DNA of 64,000 nucleotides, from NCBI RefSeq assembly GCF_002980575.1, contig NZ_PVBS01000001.1:1488001-1552000 (forward strand), in the 5' to 3' direction. The position numbers and the translations under genes are program-made. The number at the start of each line of letters is the position of its first letter. Within the stretch, counting starts at the first letter, position 1. Under the pieces are notes generated by a model. It worked only from the letters and a program-made list of their open reading frames with translations. It did no database searches and was not told the origin of the DNA. Positions 36,234 through 44,567 of this stretch are shown here, piece after piece. The stretch comes from Sphingobacterium gobiense. Lineage in GTDB: Bacteria > Bacteroidota > Bacteroidia > Sphingobacteriales > Sphingobacteriaceae.

Positions 36234-37094
36234 ATGAAAACTTTCAAGGATATAGCAAAGACTTATGAAGAAGCTTTATTACCACTGTACCCTCTAGGGG
36301 AAATTAAACAGCTGTTTTTGATATCATACTCTTTTGTTACGAAAAAAAATAGTGCTTATTACATGTTAAATAGCACAAATGAAGTTACCGGAACAGTGTT
36401 ACACCGATTTATAAGCATACTGGAGGGGTTGCAAACAGGACGTCCCATACAACACGTCCTTGGGGTTGCGGATTTCTATGGGCTCCGCCTTTCGGTAAAC
36501 GAACATACGTTAATTCCCCGTCCTGAAACCGAAGAACTAGTCGAATGGATTGTCAAGGAGCATCAAAATAATGAACAGTTATCTATACTCGATATTGGAA
36601 CGGGATCAGGTTGCATAGCACTAGCACTAAAAAAGCACCTACCCCAAGCGCAGATAGATGCAATCGATCTGCTGGGCGAGGCCATAGCAATTGCCCGTAC
36701 AAATGCCGCAAACCTAAATCTTTCAGTGAACTTCATACAAGCCGATATCTTGGAATGGGACAGCTTTATGCAAGCAAAACAACGATATGATATTATCGTT
36801 AGTAATCCGCCGTATATTACACCAGCCGAGCAAAAAGACATGCACAACAATGTTTTGCTTTATGAGCCATACTGCGCGCTTTTTGTCGAAGAGCAGACGC
36901 CTCTCCTTTTCTATGATGTTATTGCTGAGATTGGAAAACAACATCTGTCTCCGGGAGGTAGTCTCTATTTTGAAATTAATCAGTATTTAAGCCGTGAGAC
37001 CTGTGAGCTCTTACTAAAAAAAGGTTATGAAGACGTAACGCTACGTCAGGATTTAAACCAAGCAGATCGAATGATAAAAGCGCTTTTAAATTAG
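36234..37094 (+). CDS. prmC: Release factor glutamine methyltransferase
   Basis: About 286 aa. The N-terminal helical domain contacts the release factor; IQHVLGVADFYGL and LIPRPETEELVEW mark the domain junction. The SAM-binding motif is ILDIGTGSGCIALALKK, and the catalytic NPPY is in IIVSNPPYITPAE. PrmC methylates the glutamine of the GGQ motif in RF1/RF2 for efficient translation termination. ATG 36234 is used instead of a TTG at 36213 that lies within the promoter. It is followed by tRNA-Lys with its own promoter. Confidence 0.95.
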   Translation: MKTFKDIAKTYEEALLPLYPLGEIKQLFLISYSFVTKKNSAYYMLNSTNEVTGTVLHRFISILEGLQTGRPIQHVLGVADFYGLRLSVNEHTLIPRPETEELVEWIVKEHQNNEQLSILDIGTGSGCIALALKKHLPQAQIDAIDLLGEAIAIARTNAANLNLSVNFIQADILEWDSFMQAKQRYDIIVSNPPYITPAEQKDMHNNVLLYEPYCALFVEEQTPLLFYDVIAEIGKQHLSPGGSLYFEINQYLSRETCELLLKKGYEDVTLRQDLNQADRMIKALLN

Positions 37095-37157
37095 TGTATT
37101 TTTTTTATCTGAATAACAGCCCGTTAAAGCTATATATTCAAAATAAACAAGCAGGTA

Positions 37158-37189
37158 TTTGGCAAGAGTAAACATTTTTTCTACCTTTG
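37158..37189 (+). promoter_or_regulatory. Consensus promoter for tRNA-Lys
   Basis: TTTGG (37158-37162), exactly 19 bp, and TACCTTTG (37182-37189): the best match to the Bacteroidota promoter in this window. It predicts transcription from about 37195, giving a 5' leader of about 38 nt before the tRNA. Confidence 0.85.
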
Positions 37190-37232
37190 CAACACTTCAA
37201 TCGGTGAAGCGATGCTTCCGAAAATTAAGTAC

Positions 37233-37305
37233 GATTCTGTAGCTCAGCTGGTAGAGCAATACACTTTTAATGTATGGGTCCTGGGTTCGAATCCCAGCGG
37301 GATCA
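37233..37305 (+). tRNA. tRNA-Lys(UUU)
   Basis: A 73-nt cloverleaf. Acceptor stem GATTCTG/CGGGATC pairs with two G-U pairs, the D arm contains AGCTCAGCTGGTAGAGC, the anticodon stem ATACA/TGTAT encloses CTTTTAA with anticodon TTT at 37266-37268, and the T arm is CTGGG-TTCGAAT-CCCAG. Position 37305 is the discriminator A and the CCA end is not encoded. Confidence 0.97.
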
Positions 37306-37313
37306 CAAACAAA

Positions 37314-37341
37314 AGCAACTCTCAAAAGGGTTGCTTTTTTT
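37314..37341 (+). terminator. Intrinsic terminator of tRNA-Lys
   Basis: AGCAACTC (37314-37321) pairs with GGGTTGCT (37328-37335), with one T-G pair, around TCAAAA, followed by a run of seven T. Confidence 0.88.
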
Positions 37342-37426
37342 GTATCCTCAAAGCTGGGATGAGAACCCTGGGGTTCGATTCGCCAGAAGGCTCAGGGCGG
37401 AGTTGGGGGATTTGTGGGGCTGAGCC

Positions 37427-37443
37427 AATCCCAGCGGAATCAC
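37427..37443 (+). repeat. Duplicated 3' end of tRNA-Lys
   Basis: AATCCCAGCGGAATCAC matches bases 37290-37306 of the tRNA T arm, acceptor arm and one flanking base at 16 of 17 positions. It is followed, like the true gene, by a terminator and then a similar AAGCT..GATGAGAAC segment, so the tail of the tRNA locus exists in two degenerate copies about 137 bp apart. No 5' half or anticodon arm accompanies the second copy. Confidence 0.75.
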
Positions 37444-37445
37444 TA

Positions 37446-37473
37446 AGCCACCTCACAAGGGTGGCTTTTTTTT
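37446..37473 (+). terminator. Second terminator after the tRNA-tail copy
   Basis: AGCCACC (37446-37452) pairs with GGTGGCT (37460-37466), followed by a run of eight T. The same loop style (TCAC/TCAA-AAGG) as the first terminator supports duplication. Confidence 0.8.
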
Positions 37474-37509
37474 AAGCTAAGATGAGAACAGAAGGGTGGG
37501 TTTCGTTTA

Positions 37510-37806
37510 TTACTTTTTGTCGGCCATATATTCCAATTTATAATCTCCGATGTGCTTTTCGCTCTTGGTGATATTCCGTTTTTGTATCAAAAAATTAACG
37601 GTTCCAATCACCAGCAAAATCACCGAAATCGCGATAAACACAATTTCAATAAGATATCCCTGTTTTATAGTCGTCAAATTATTGATGCTGACTCCAGCGA
37701 CCAAAAAATACATAGCTGTCCGTATAAAGGACAGTAAAGTAGATTGATTGGCTAAAACCGTGCGTGCAAGTGCAAGTTTTTCTCTAAGTATTAAGTCTTT
37801 ATTCAT
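37510..37806 (-). CDS. DUF202 family membrane protein
   Basis: 98 aa with the DUF202 (YidH-like) pattern: LREKLALARTVLANQSTLLSFIRTAMYFLVAG places the conserved Arg/Asn region before the first helix, and two hydrophobic helices follow (about residues 30-50 and 55-77), ending in a cytoplasmic charged tail. The function is unknown; members are small inner-membrane proteins. Confidence 0.82.
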   Translation of the reverse strand: MNKDLILREKLALARTVLANQSTLLSFIRTAMYFLVAGVSINNLTTIKQGYLIEIVFIAISVILLVIGTVNFLIQKRNITKSEKHIGDYKLEYMADKK

Positions 37807-37899
37807 AATATCAATAAATTGATTTTATTGCTCTCCATTAGATCATGATATTGCACTAATTTACGTAATTCTGCTTGCTATTCCCGTCGCTATTAGAAT

Positions 37900-38445
37900 T
37901 TACATTTTCTTTAACACTTTTTCAAATGTATTGATGTTACGCGAAGTAAAAGAGCTTTTTAGGTTCTTTATCCCTAGTATTTTCCCGAATTCGGAATCGA
38001 GTGTGTTTCCTTTCGGAACTTTCCAGTAGAAATTACAATCCACAAGCTGTGCTGCTTCTCCTAAAGCTTTTTTTGATTTATCAAATTCCGACATCAACAT
38101 TTTCGCTACGCCATCCACGCCAACAAAACCGTATATATGGTATCGTGAGTCAGTTTCAAAAGGAATTTCACGAAAAATAGTTTCTATCTCCTGCCGGCTT
38201 TTCACAAATAGATAAGCTTCGTAGGAGAAATGGTCCGACATTGCTTTTTCTAGTGTTTGTTTTAATTCCTGTGCTCTCCTTTCTGAGGAAAACAGGATGT
38301 TCCCCGAAGCTAACACCGAGGAAACATTTTGCATGCCTGCTCTTTTAAATACAGAACAGACTTCTGCCATTTTCATGTTAGTTCCCTTTACGTTCACGCC
38401 GCGCAGAAATGCACAGAATTGATTGTCAGCATTAAAAACGCCCAT
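37900..38445 (-). CDS. DUF1697 domain-containing protein
   Basis: About 181 aa, matching DUF1697: FCAFLRGVNVKGTNMKMAEV at the N-terminus, VLASGNILFSS, then FVKSRQEIETI and FYWKVPKG in the C-terminal half. Function unknown; cytoplasmic. ATG 38445 is chosen because an in-frame ATG at 38463 overlaps a perfect Shine-Dalgarno sequence (AAGGAGGT, 38453-38460) that is correctly spaced for 38445. Such a strong ribosome-binding site is unusual in this window. Confidence 0.88.
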   Translation of the reverse strand: MGVFNADNQFCAFLRGVNVKGTNMKMAEVCSVFKRAGMQNVSSVLASGNILFSSERRAQELKQTLEKAMSDHFSYEAYLFVKSRQEIETIFREIPFETDSRYHIYGFVGVDGVAKMLMSEFDKSKKALGEAAQLVDCNFYWKVPKGNTLDSEFGKILGIKNLKSSFTSRNINTFEKVLKKM

Positions 38446-38452
38446 TGCCGGT

Positions 38453-38460
38453 ACCTCCTT
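38453..38460 (-). promoter_or_regulatory. Consensus Shine-Dalgarno of the DUF1697 gene
   Basis: On the minus strand AAGGAGGT is followed by ACCGGCA and ATG (38445), a 7-base spacer. It decides the start and contrasts with the near absence of such sites elsewhere here. Confidence 0.75.
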
Positions 38461-38650
38461 CATTTTATAATTGTATATTTAAGCGAAATCCAAGATAGGT
38501 GACGCTTTGTTCAAGCTAATTGCTAATGCCAAATTACAAAGATATACGGACAACCTGAATAAGAAATACATATTTTTAAAAAGTGCCCTTGAATCGCACG
38601 GAATGTGCAATTAATAAATTTACTAAAACATCAATCAGATTTGGGATTGG

Positions 38651-38683
38651 TTTGTGATTTCATCCGTCACATCACTATCTTTG
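38651..38683 (+). promoter_or_regulatory. Promoter for the LuxE-like gene
   Basis: TTTG (38651-38654), a 21-bp spacer and TATCTTTG (38676-38683) fit the Bacteroidota promoter. ATG 38693 follows 9 bp later; the frame's earlier start at 38654 lies inside the promoter. Confidence 0.65.
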
Positions 38684-38692
38684 TGCATAACG

Positions 38693-39673
38693 ATGAGCAT
38701 GCAAGAACATATTTTTTCGATTAATAGCGAGGAGACATTCAATGAAGTTTGCTTAAAAGTATACCGCTATCAAAAAGCTAACTGCTCCGTTTATGGCAAA
38801 TATGTAGACTTATTAGGCAAAGGAAAAACAAATATTAGTCACTACACACAAATTCCTTTTTTACCGATCGATTTTTTTAAAACTCAACGGGTACTTGCCG
38901 AAGGATATCAAGCGGAGATTATTTTCACCAGTTCAGGCACGACGGGCGTGGTCACGAGCAAGCACCATGTAGCGAATGTATCATGGTACCAGAGGAGTTT
39001 TCGGTCCGGCTTTCAACGGTTTTATGGCAAGGTAAAAAATATGGCTGTGTTGGCACTTCTCCCCTCCTATCTCGAACGCTCGGGTTCATCATTAATCTAT
39101 ATGGTCGATGATTTAATAGTGCAAAGCCAACACCCGCTATCCGGCTATTTTTTGTATAATCATGAAGATTTATTCAACACCCTCTATGAACTGAAACAGC
39201 GTGGTACAAAAACACTCTTGATTGGCGTTACATATGCACTTTTGGATTTCTGCGAACAATACCAAGTTGATTTTCCCAATCTTAAAATTATGGAAACGGG
39301 CGGCATGAAAGGAAGACGGAAAGAAATGATCCGCGAAGAGCTGCACCAAACATTAACTAAGGGCTTTGGCGTACAAAAGATCCATTCGGAATACGGCATG
39401 ACAGAACTGCTTTCGCAAGGCTATTCGTTTGGAGAAGGGGTTTTTCAGACACCGCCGTGGATGAAAGTATTATTGCGCGACACCGATGACCCACTAAGCC
39501 TTATCAATCAAGGAAAAACAGGCGCCATTAACGTCATTGATTTAGCCAACTATTATTCTTGTTCTTTTATCGCTACACAGGATCTGGGCAAGCAACATAT
39601 GGATGGGCGATTCGAAATCTTGGGTCGTTTCGATAACAGTGATATTCGAGGGTGCAATTTATTGGTGCAATAA
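38693..39673 (+). CDS. LuxE/PaaK-type acyl-protein synthetase-like enzyme
   Basis: About 326 aa, an adenylate-forming fold. FLPIDFFKTQRV and IFTSSGTTG (the phosphate loop) are typical of LuxE-like acyl-protein synthetases, with EYGMTELLSQGY as the adenylate motif and DLGKQHMDGRFEILGRFDNSDIRG near the C-terminus. It would activate a fatty or other carboxylic acid as acyl-AMP. LuxE normally works with LuxC reductase, but no luxC-like gene is next to it. Many Bacteroidota carry it near lipid or polyketide genes; here the context is mixed. Confidence 0.87.
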   Translation: MSMQEHIFSINSEETFNEVCLKVYRYQKANCSVYGKYVDLLGKGKTNISHYTQIPFLPIDFFKTQRVLAEGYQAEIIFTSSGTTGVVTSKHHVANVSWYQRSFRSGFQRFYGKVKNMAVLALLPSYLERSGSSLIYMVDDLIVQSQHPLSGYFLYNHEDLFNTLYELKQRGTKTLLIGVTYALLDFCEQYQVDFPNLKIMETGGMKGRRKEMIREELHQTLTKGFGVQKIHSEYGMTELLSQGYSFGEGVFQTPPWMKVLLRDTDDPLSLINQGKTGAINVIDLANYYSCSFIATQDLGKQHMDGRFEILGRFDNSDIRGCNLLVQ

Positions 39674-39710
39674 TCTTTTGGCGACGAAAGCGGTACAACC
39701 TTCGAAAGCA

Positions 39711-40568
39711 TCATTCTAAACTTGTATCCTCAAATGTATTACCTGCATTAATATCTCCTGTATCGTAACCTTTTTTAAACCAATGAACACGTTGTTCCGA
39801 GGTACCGTGGGTAAACGACTCTGGATTGATGTGCCCATGTACTTGTTCCTGTAAGTGATCATCTCCTACTGCTGCTGCCGCCCGCATACCGTCGACAATA
39901 TCGTCGTAAGTCAGTTCAATATTGGAATAATTTTTAACGTGATGTGCCCAAACACCCGCGTAAAAATCTGCCTGTAATTCGGTCATCACGGATATCTTAT
40001 TGTATTCGCGCTCACTCATTTTCGAGCGCATATCATTGGTTTGCTGCAATACCCCTAGTACATTTTGTATATGATGCCCCACTTCGTGGGCAATAACATA
40101 AGCCAAAGCAAATTCTCCTTTTGCTCCGTATTTGTTTGACAATTCATCATTAAAGCTTAAATCTAGGTAAATTTTTTGGTCTCCTGGGCAGTAAAACGGT
40201 CCAAAAGCCGACTGTCCCACTCCACATCCGGCAGTTTCTACCGCACCGTTATATACGGTTAGCGTTGTAACTGGATAACTCCATCCATTAGCTGCAAAAA
40301 TATTTTTCCAAACATCTTCCGTACTTCCTAAAATAACATCTGCAAAATCCATCAATCGGCTTTCTTCTTCCGTCGATTCGTATACACCTCCTTCTTTCGG
40401 GGCGGTTTGCTGCACCTGGTTCAATAATTGTTCTGGGTCTCCCCCCATCAAAAAACCAACAATCAACACGATAATCCCCCCTATTCCACCGAGTGTCAAC
40501 TTCTGTCCGCCGCTCATACCTCTTTTATCTTCGATATTGCCGCTTCTACGGCCACCTTGCCATTTCAT
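39711..40568 (-). CDS. Neutral zinc metallopeptidase (YpfJ family)
   Basis: 285 aa. N-terminal cytoplasmic basic segment, a single membrane helix (LGGIGGIIVLIVGFLMGG, about residues 26-44), then a periplasmic domain with the zinc motif HEVGHHIQN and the downstream ELQADFYAGVWAHH glutamate region; the CGVGQSAFGPFYCPGDQKIYLD block is diagnostic of the putative neutral zinc metallopeptidase family that includes E. coli YpfJ. Proteolytic activity is likely but substrates are unknown. Confidence 0.9.
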   Translation of the reverse strand: MKWQGGRRSGNIEDKRGMSGGQKLTLGGIGGIIVLIVGFLMGGDPEQLLNQVQQTAPKEGGVYESTEEESRLMDFADVILGSTEDVWKNIFAANGWSYPVTTLTVYNGAVETAGCGVGQSAFGPFYCPGDQKIYLDLSFNDELSNKYGAKGEFALAYVIAHEVGHHIQNVLGVLQQTNDMRSKMSEREYNKISVMTELQADFYAGVWAHHVKNYSNIELTYDDIVDGMRAAAAVGDDHLQEQVHGHINPESFTHGTSEQRVHWFKKGYDTGDINAGNTFEDTSLE

Positions 40569-40661
40569 AATTTTATCCGTTTATATTTCAATATTACAAA
40601 ATATTTGCCAACAAATGTATATCCACATTTTTTCGTATTTTCGCGGTTCGACCCGGTTATT

Positions 40662-41240
40662 ATGTCTTTAGAACATCAGTTGATAGAAAGAAGCAACAAT
40701 ACATGTGAATTGTGTAACAACACAGCAACGTTATCTACATATACAGTTCCTCCCGACGCACAGCAAACTGCAGATAATGCTATTTATCTATGTAAAGTTT
40801 GTTTAGATCAGATCGAAAAAAGGGAACAAATGAATACTGAACACTGGAAAGTACTCTCTCAAACGATGTGGTCAGCGTATCCTGCCGTGCAGGTCGTGGC
40901 ATGGCGAATGCTGAGCCGCCTACGGCATGAGGGCTGGGCAGCCGAAAACCTTGATATTCTATATCTCGATGACGAAAACCTAGAATGGGCCAAAAAAACA
41001 GGTGATCATGAACAAGACGGGACTGTACAATTTCATATAGATACCAACGGTACCCGCCTCTATGAGGGAGATACCGTTGTACTCGTTAAAACGCTAGATA
41101 TAAAGGGGTCGTCTCTCTCCGCGAAGTTAGGTACAGTAGTCAAGAACATCCGTTTAGTATCAAACAGTCCCGAACAAATCGAAGGTAAAATAGAGGGACA
41201 AACTATTGTTATCTTAACGAAATACCTTCGTAAAGGATAA
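40662..41240 (+). CDS. phnA: PhnA family protein
   Basis: 192 aa from ATG 40662. An N-terminal zinc-ribbon-like part has CELCNN and YLCKVCLDQI (two CxxC pairs), and the C-terminal PhnA domain contains LYEGDTVVLVKTLDIKGSS and the GTVVKNIRLV and IEGQTIVILTKYLRK strands. Despite the name it is not phosphonoacetate hydrolase in most species; its role is unclear. The upstream frame is open but the family N-terminus starts here. Confidence 0.88.
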   Translation: MSLEHQLIERSNNTCELCNNTATLSTYTVPPDAQQTADNAIYLCKVCLDQIEKREQMNTEHWKVLSQTMWSAYPAVQVVAWRMLSRLRHEGWAAENLDILYLDDENLEWAKKTGDHEQDGTVQFHIDTNGTRLYEGDTVVLVKTLDIKGSSLSAKLGTVVKNIRLVSNSPEQIEGKIEGQTIVILTKYLRKG

Positions 41241-41285
41241 AGAGCACCGCTGAAAATATCAAGATTGATTAGGCAATCAATATAT

Positions 41286-41525
41286 CTATTTTATTTCACC
41301 CGGTGGCAGACCCGATGTGTCCACCCCTATCCCTGCCGAATCTTGCATTTCATGCAACATCTCATCGGGTTCATTGAGATTATAACGGGATCTATCCATT
41401 TCGCTCACTGGTCCCGGAAAAACCGTATCTGTATCTATATCAGAAGAATTTCGATTTCCGCTTGAACACGAGAAAAACAGGGTTGCCACTACTAAAGCTG
41501 CGATGTATTTTATGGTATTGATCAT
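41286..41525 (-). CDS. Small lipoprotein
   Basis: 79 aa. Lipoprotein signal MINTIKYIAALVVATLFFSC (Cys20), then an acidic, Ser/Asp/Pro-rich tail ending PPGEIK. No known domain. It is one of two similar tiny lipoproteins in this stress cluster; both have acidic tails with several Asp-Ser pairs. Confidence 0.7.
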   Translation of the reverse strand: MINTIKYIAALVVATLFFSCSSGNRNSSDIDTDTVFPGPVSEMDRSRYNLNEPDEMLHEMQDSAGIGVDTSGLPPGEIK

Positions 41526-41565
41526 ATCTTATTTTTTTAAGGTGAAAATATTTATCCCATTTTTG

Positions 41566-42456
41566 TTAAATCGTTGCTCGCCCCCCAGTCGCGGGGATAG
41601 TTGCGCCTGACACATAGGAAGCCGCATCCGACGCTAAGAATATATATACCGGTGCTATTTCTGCAGGTTGCCCGGGCCTACCCATTGGCGTATCCTCTCC
41701 AAAATTCTCGTGATCAGGGATTGTACTAGGAATAAGGGGTGTCCACACCGGTCCTGGAGCCACGGCATTTACTCGTATACCTGATCCATCCTGTAAAAAC
41801 AGCTGTGCTAAGCTCGAAGTAAAATTTTGGATAGCCCCTTTGGTAGCGGCATAAGGCAATAGACTGGGATTGGGATTATAGGCATTAACGGACGTTGTGT
41901 TAATGATAGACGAGCCTGGCGGCATGTGTTTCTTTGCATATTTCACAAAATAGAACATGGCACTCATATTGACCTGAAAGGTTTTATTCCACTCCTCTTC
42001 AGAAATGTCCTCTACGCTTTCATAAGTCATCTGATAAGCCGCATTGTTGACCAATATATCAATCTTACCAAACTTCGCTACTGTCTCATCGACGATCCGT
42101 TGACACATTAATTCGTTCCTTATATTTCCTTTAAAAAGTAATGCTGTGCGTCCTGAACGTTCTACCCAATCACGCGTATCGAATGCATCTTCATCCTCGG
42201 TATCATCCTTATAAGAGATAACAACATCCGCACCCTCACGCGCCATAGCTATTGCAACAGCTTTACCAATACCCGAATCTCCTCCGGTTATTACCGCTAC
42301 CTTTCCCAATAAGGTATCACATCCGATATAGCTTTCCTCACCGTGGTCGGGTCGTGGTTGCATAGCCGACGTGATCCCCGGTGGTTGTTGGCTTTGTTTC
42401 GGAAAGGGAGGTTTAGGATAGATATCTTTTGGATTGCCCTTCTTGTAAGTATTCAT
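41566..42456 (-). CDS. SDR family oxidoreductase (YhdF/YghA type)
   Basis: 296 aa. An N-terminal extension of about 45 residues (YPKPPFPKQSQQPPG) is typical of the YghA/YhdF group. The nucleotide motif is TGGDSGIGKA, the NNAAY block and catalytic Ser (TTSVNAYNP) and YAATK (Tyr-xxx-Lys) follow, and the C-terminus has VAPGPVWTPLIPS. Members are often induced by stress in other bacteria; the substrate is unknown. It is surrounded by other likely stress genes. Confidence 0.92.
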   Translation of the reverse strand: MNTYKKGNPKDIYPKPPFPKQSQQPPGITSAMQPRPDHGEESYIGCDTLLGKVAVITGGDSGIGKAVAIAMAREGADVVISYKDDTEDEDAFDTRDWVERSGRTALLFKGNIRNELMCQRIVDETVAKFGKIDILVNNAAYQMTYESVEDISEEEWNKTFQVNMSAMFYFVKYAKKHMPPGSSIINTTSVNAYNPNPSLLPYAATKGAIQNFTSSLAQLFLQDGSGIRVNAVAPGPVWTPLIPSTIPDHENFGEDTPMGRPGQPAEIAPVYIFLASDAASYVSGATIPATGGRATI

Positions 42457-42510
42457 ATCGTAATATTTAGAATGTGATGAATGTTGTAACTTAATCTTAA
42501 CACCAATGCT

Positions 42511-42714
42511 TTAATCTAAAGGCGGTGTTGGCATCATCCGTTCTACGGTATCCAAACTATCTCGCTCTAATGAATCAATAGGCACTATGCCATCTCCTAG
42601 CGGCATATCCTGCTCTATCGGAGTATCTTGTATATGTTCTCTCTGATTTCCGCCACAAGCATATAGGAAACCTGCAGCCGTAAATAGTTGTGTAAAAAAA
42701 ATAAGCTTTTTCAT
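42511..42714 (-). CDS. Small lipoprotein
   Basis: 67 aa with the signal MKKLIFFTQLFTAAGFLYAC (Cys20) and an acidic Pro-rich tail (DSLERDSLDTVERMMPTPP). No domain recognised. Same direction as the SDR gene, 54 bp upstream of it, so probably co-transcribed. Confidence 0.68.
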   Translation of the reverse strand: MKKLIFFTQLFTAAGFLYACGGNQREHIQDTPIEQDMPLGDGIVPIDSLERDSLDTVERMMPTPPLD

Positions 42715-42743
42715 AATAACTTTTTTTAATGAATGTTGTTACT

Positions 42744-42770
42744 GACGGAACGACTTTTGGTAGTTCCGTC
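42744..42770. repeat. Inverted repeat between two small stress genes
   Basis: GACGGAAC (42744-42751) and GTTCCGTC (42763-42770) are exact complements around an 11-base centre. It lies 30 bp upstream of the lipoprotein gene and 75 bp downstream of the 61-aa gene; terminator, attenuator and operator are all possible. Confidence 0.5.
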
Positions 42771-42844
42771 TTATCTGACGTTTTTCAAGGTCAACTCTCC
42801 ACATACCATGATACTTTTTCTGGCATTTCCTGTCGACAGAAGCC

Positions 42845-43030
42845 TTAATAGAAAAACACAAAGTAAATAATGGCGAGAATAATCACGGCAATAACAATTG
42901 TCCATGGGATGGTCCGAGCCGCTGGCTTATCATCTGGCTCCTCTTTTGCAACTTCCGGTACTTCCTTCCGTGGAACACCGTGCATGGATTCATCCATTTC
43001 CATTTCATTTTGTTCTCTGTTATTTTCCAT
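42845..43030 (-). CDS. Small single-pass membrane protein (61 aa)
   Basis: A very acidic N-terminal half (EQNEMEMDESMHG, EVPEVAKEEPDDK) is followed by one C-terminal membrane helix (TIPWTIVIAVIILAIIYFVFFY). Tail-anchored topology with the charged part probably cytoplasmic. No family recognised; typical of tiny envelope-stress proteins in this group. Confidence 0.6.
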   Translation of the reverse strand: MENNREQNEMEMDESMHGVPRKEVPEVAKEEPDDKPAARTIPWTIVIAVIILAIIYFVFFY

Positions 43031-43265
43031 AACTTTATCGTTTTCGTTTAATCCTGCCCATCATTCTCCTGCTGCTGGAATAAAAACAAACGGTTGGACA
43101 TTTAGGTTTGGAATCCCATGATAACAAGTAGTAATACGTTAAAAAAGAAAGCTTGACAGCCTTTTAATAAGTATTTATACCAAACTAACCGTATTAAACC
43201 CTAAAACTTATTAAGCTTCGCGACTGTTTACTCTAAAAGAATTCGAAGACACTAATCGCATCATC

Positions 43266-43514
43266 ATGGCAAAAGATAATAGAAAGTCTATTAAAGACGA
43301 CGAAAAATATGAAGCATTACGTGACCAAGGAATGAGTAAAGAAAAAGCTGCACGTATATCTAATACGCCCAACGCCAGTAAAAAGGGGGGAAAAGCAAAG
43401 CCATTAGATGACCGAACAAAACAGGAACTACTGGAGGAGGCTAAAAAAATTGGCATTACAGGTCGTCATAAGATGAATAAATCAACACTCATTAATGCAA
43501 TCCGAAATCATTGA
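43266..43514 (+). CDS. Rho-N/SAP-like small protein (DUF7218 type)
   Basis: 82 aa, strongly basic. The N-terminal half (KDDEKYEALRDQGMSKEKAARISNTP) resembles the conserved segment of small proteins annotated as Rho termination factors, and the C-terminal half (LEEAKKIGITGRHKMNKSTLINAIR) is a SAP/Rho-N-like helix pair that binds nucleic acid. It is not Rho itself, lacking an ATPase. The topoisomerase gene starts 9 bp after its stop, so the two are probably one operon, suggesting a shared DNA role. Confidence 0.8.
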   Translation: MAKDNRKSIKDDEKYEALRDQGMSKEKAARISNTPNASKKGGKAKPLDDRTKQELLEEAKKIGITGRHKMNKSTLINAIRNH

Positions 43515-43523
43515 TAGGCTAAA

Positions 43524-44567
43524 ATGGACGTAAAAAAGGAGGCTCTATTTGAGCTAGAAGAGTGCGGTCTCCGCTATTCTTCTCCGCAAGAAAAGGGGTA
43601 TAGTCGAAAAGCTAAAGGGAACTCCTTTATATATCTGGATAAACAAGGTCTTCTTATCACAAACAAACAGGTACTATCCCGTATTCGTTCACTGGTACTC
43701 CCCCCTGCTTGGCGAGAAGTGTGGATTTGTGCGTCTCCAAATGGTCATTTACAGGCGACAGGATTCGATCTCAATAATCGAAAGCAGTATAAATATCATC
43801 CAAAATGGATGTCCTTACGAAGTCAGAAAAAATTTGCTGATCTTCTCACCTTCGGGATTAAACTTCCGCTTTTAAGAAAGAGAGTATCTCAAAATTTACG
43901 AAAAAAGAAACTATCGCGTGATAAAGTTTGTGCGTTGGCCATCGCGATTATGGATAAAACTTCTTTTCGAGCAGGAAATAGATACTACGAAAAAAATTAT
44001 GGTTCCTATGGGCTGACCACTTTACGCAACAAGCACATTCAACAAATTTCCAGCAATAAAATATTCTTTAAATTCGTCGGCAAGAAAGGTGTAGTGCAAC
44101 AATGCTACTTACGTGAAAAAGCCTTAATTCGGGCCCTAGCAAAAGTCAAAGAGATCCCTGGACAGGTGCTTTTCCAATATTATGATGAGGAGGGAAATGT
44201 AAGACAGCTTGACTCTGGTACCATCAACGCTTATCTGAAAGAAGCGATGCTGTCTGAAGTTAGCTGTAAAACTTTTCGAACGTGGAATGGCTGTCTATTG
44301 GCATTATCCTATATGGCCACATTACCTCTTCCGAACAATACGACAGAGCGGAAAAAAAATATCATAAATATTATTGATCACGTTGCGCATGAGCTAGGTA
44401 ATACGAGAACCGTAACACGCAATTATTACATACATCCTGAAATACTTTCTGCCTACGAAAGTGGCATGTTAGATAAATGGATAAAGACTATCCAAAGCAA
44501 ACAGAAGCTCAGCGAAAAAATGATACAAAATCACTTAATGAAATTATTAAGAAGGCAGAGCGGCTAG
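43524..44567 (+). CDS. DNA topoisomerase IB (poxvirus-like)
   Basis: 347 aa. The N-terminal domain has GKGNSFIY-like residues and LPPAWREVWICASPNGHLQATGFD; the catalytic domain includes RAGNRYY (catalytic arginine), TFRTWNG (second catalytic arginine, Arg252) and TRNYYIHP with the nucleophile at Tyr301 or Tyr302. Bacterial topoisomerase IB relaxes positive and negative supercoils through a 3'-phosphotyrosyl bond. It is a non-essential, patchily distributed enzyme. Operon with the upstream SAP-like gene. Confidence 0.93.
   Translation: MDVKKEALFELEECGLRYSSPQEKGYSRKAKGNSFIYLDKQGLLITNKQVLSRIRSLVLPPAWREVWICASPNGHLQATGFDLNNRKQYKYHPKWMSLRSQKKFADLLTFGIKLPLLRKRVSQNLRKKKLSRDKVCALAIAIMDKTSFRAGNRYYEKNYGSYGLTTLRNKHIQQISSNKIFFKFVGKKGVVQQCYLREKALIRALAKVKEIPGQVLFQYYDEEGNVRQLDSGTINAYLKEAMLSEVSCKTFRTWNGCLLALSYMATLPLPNNTTERKKNIINIIDHVAHELGNTRTVTRNYYIHPEILSAYESGMLDKWIKTIQSKQKLSEKMIQNHLMKLLRRQSG

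Noticed and set aside
37345..37443. Second complete tRNA gene
   Set aside because: Only the T/acceptor 3' part is present; no D arm, anticodon arm or matching 5' acceptor strand could be folded.
37212..37475. 87-aa ORF across the tRNA
   Set aside because: It reads through the tRNA gene and both terminators; clearly accidental.
40428..40661. N-terminal extension of PhnA
   Set aside because: The frame is open but antisense to the metallopeptidase gene start, and the PhnA family begins at ATG 40662.
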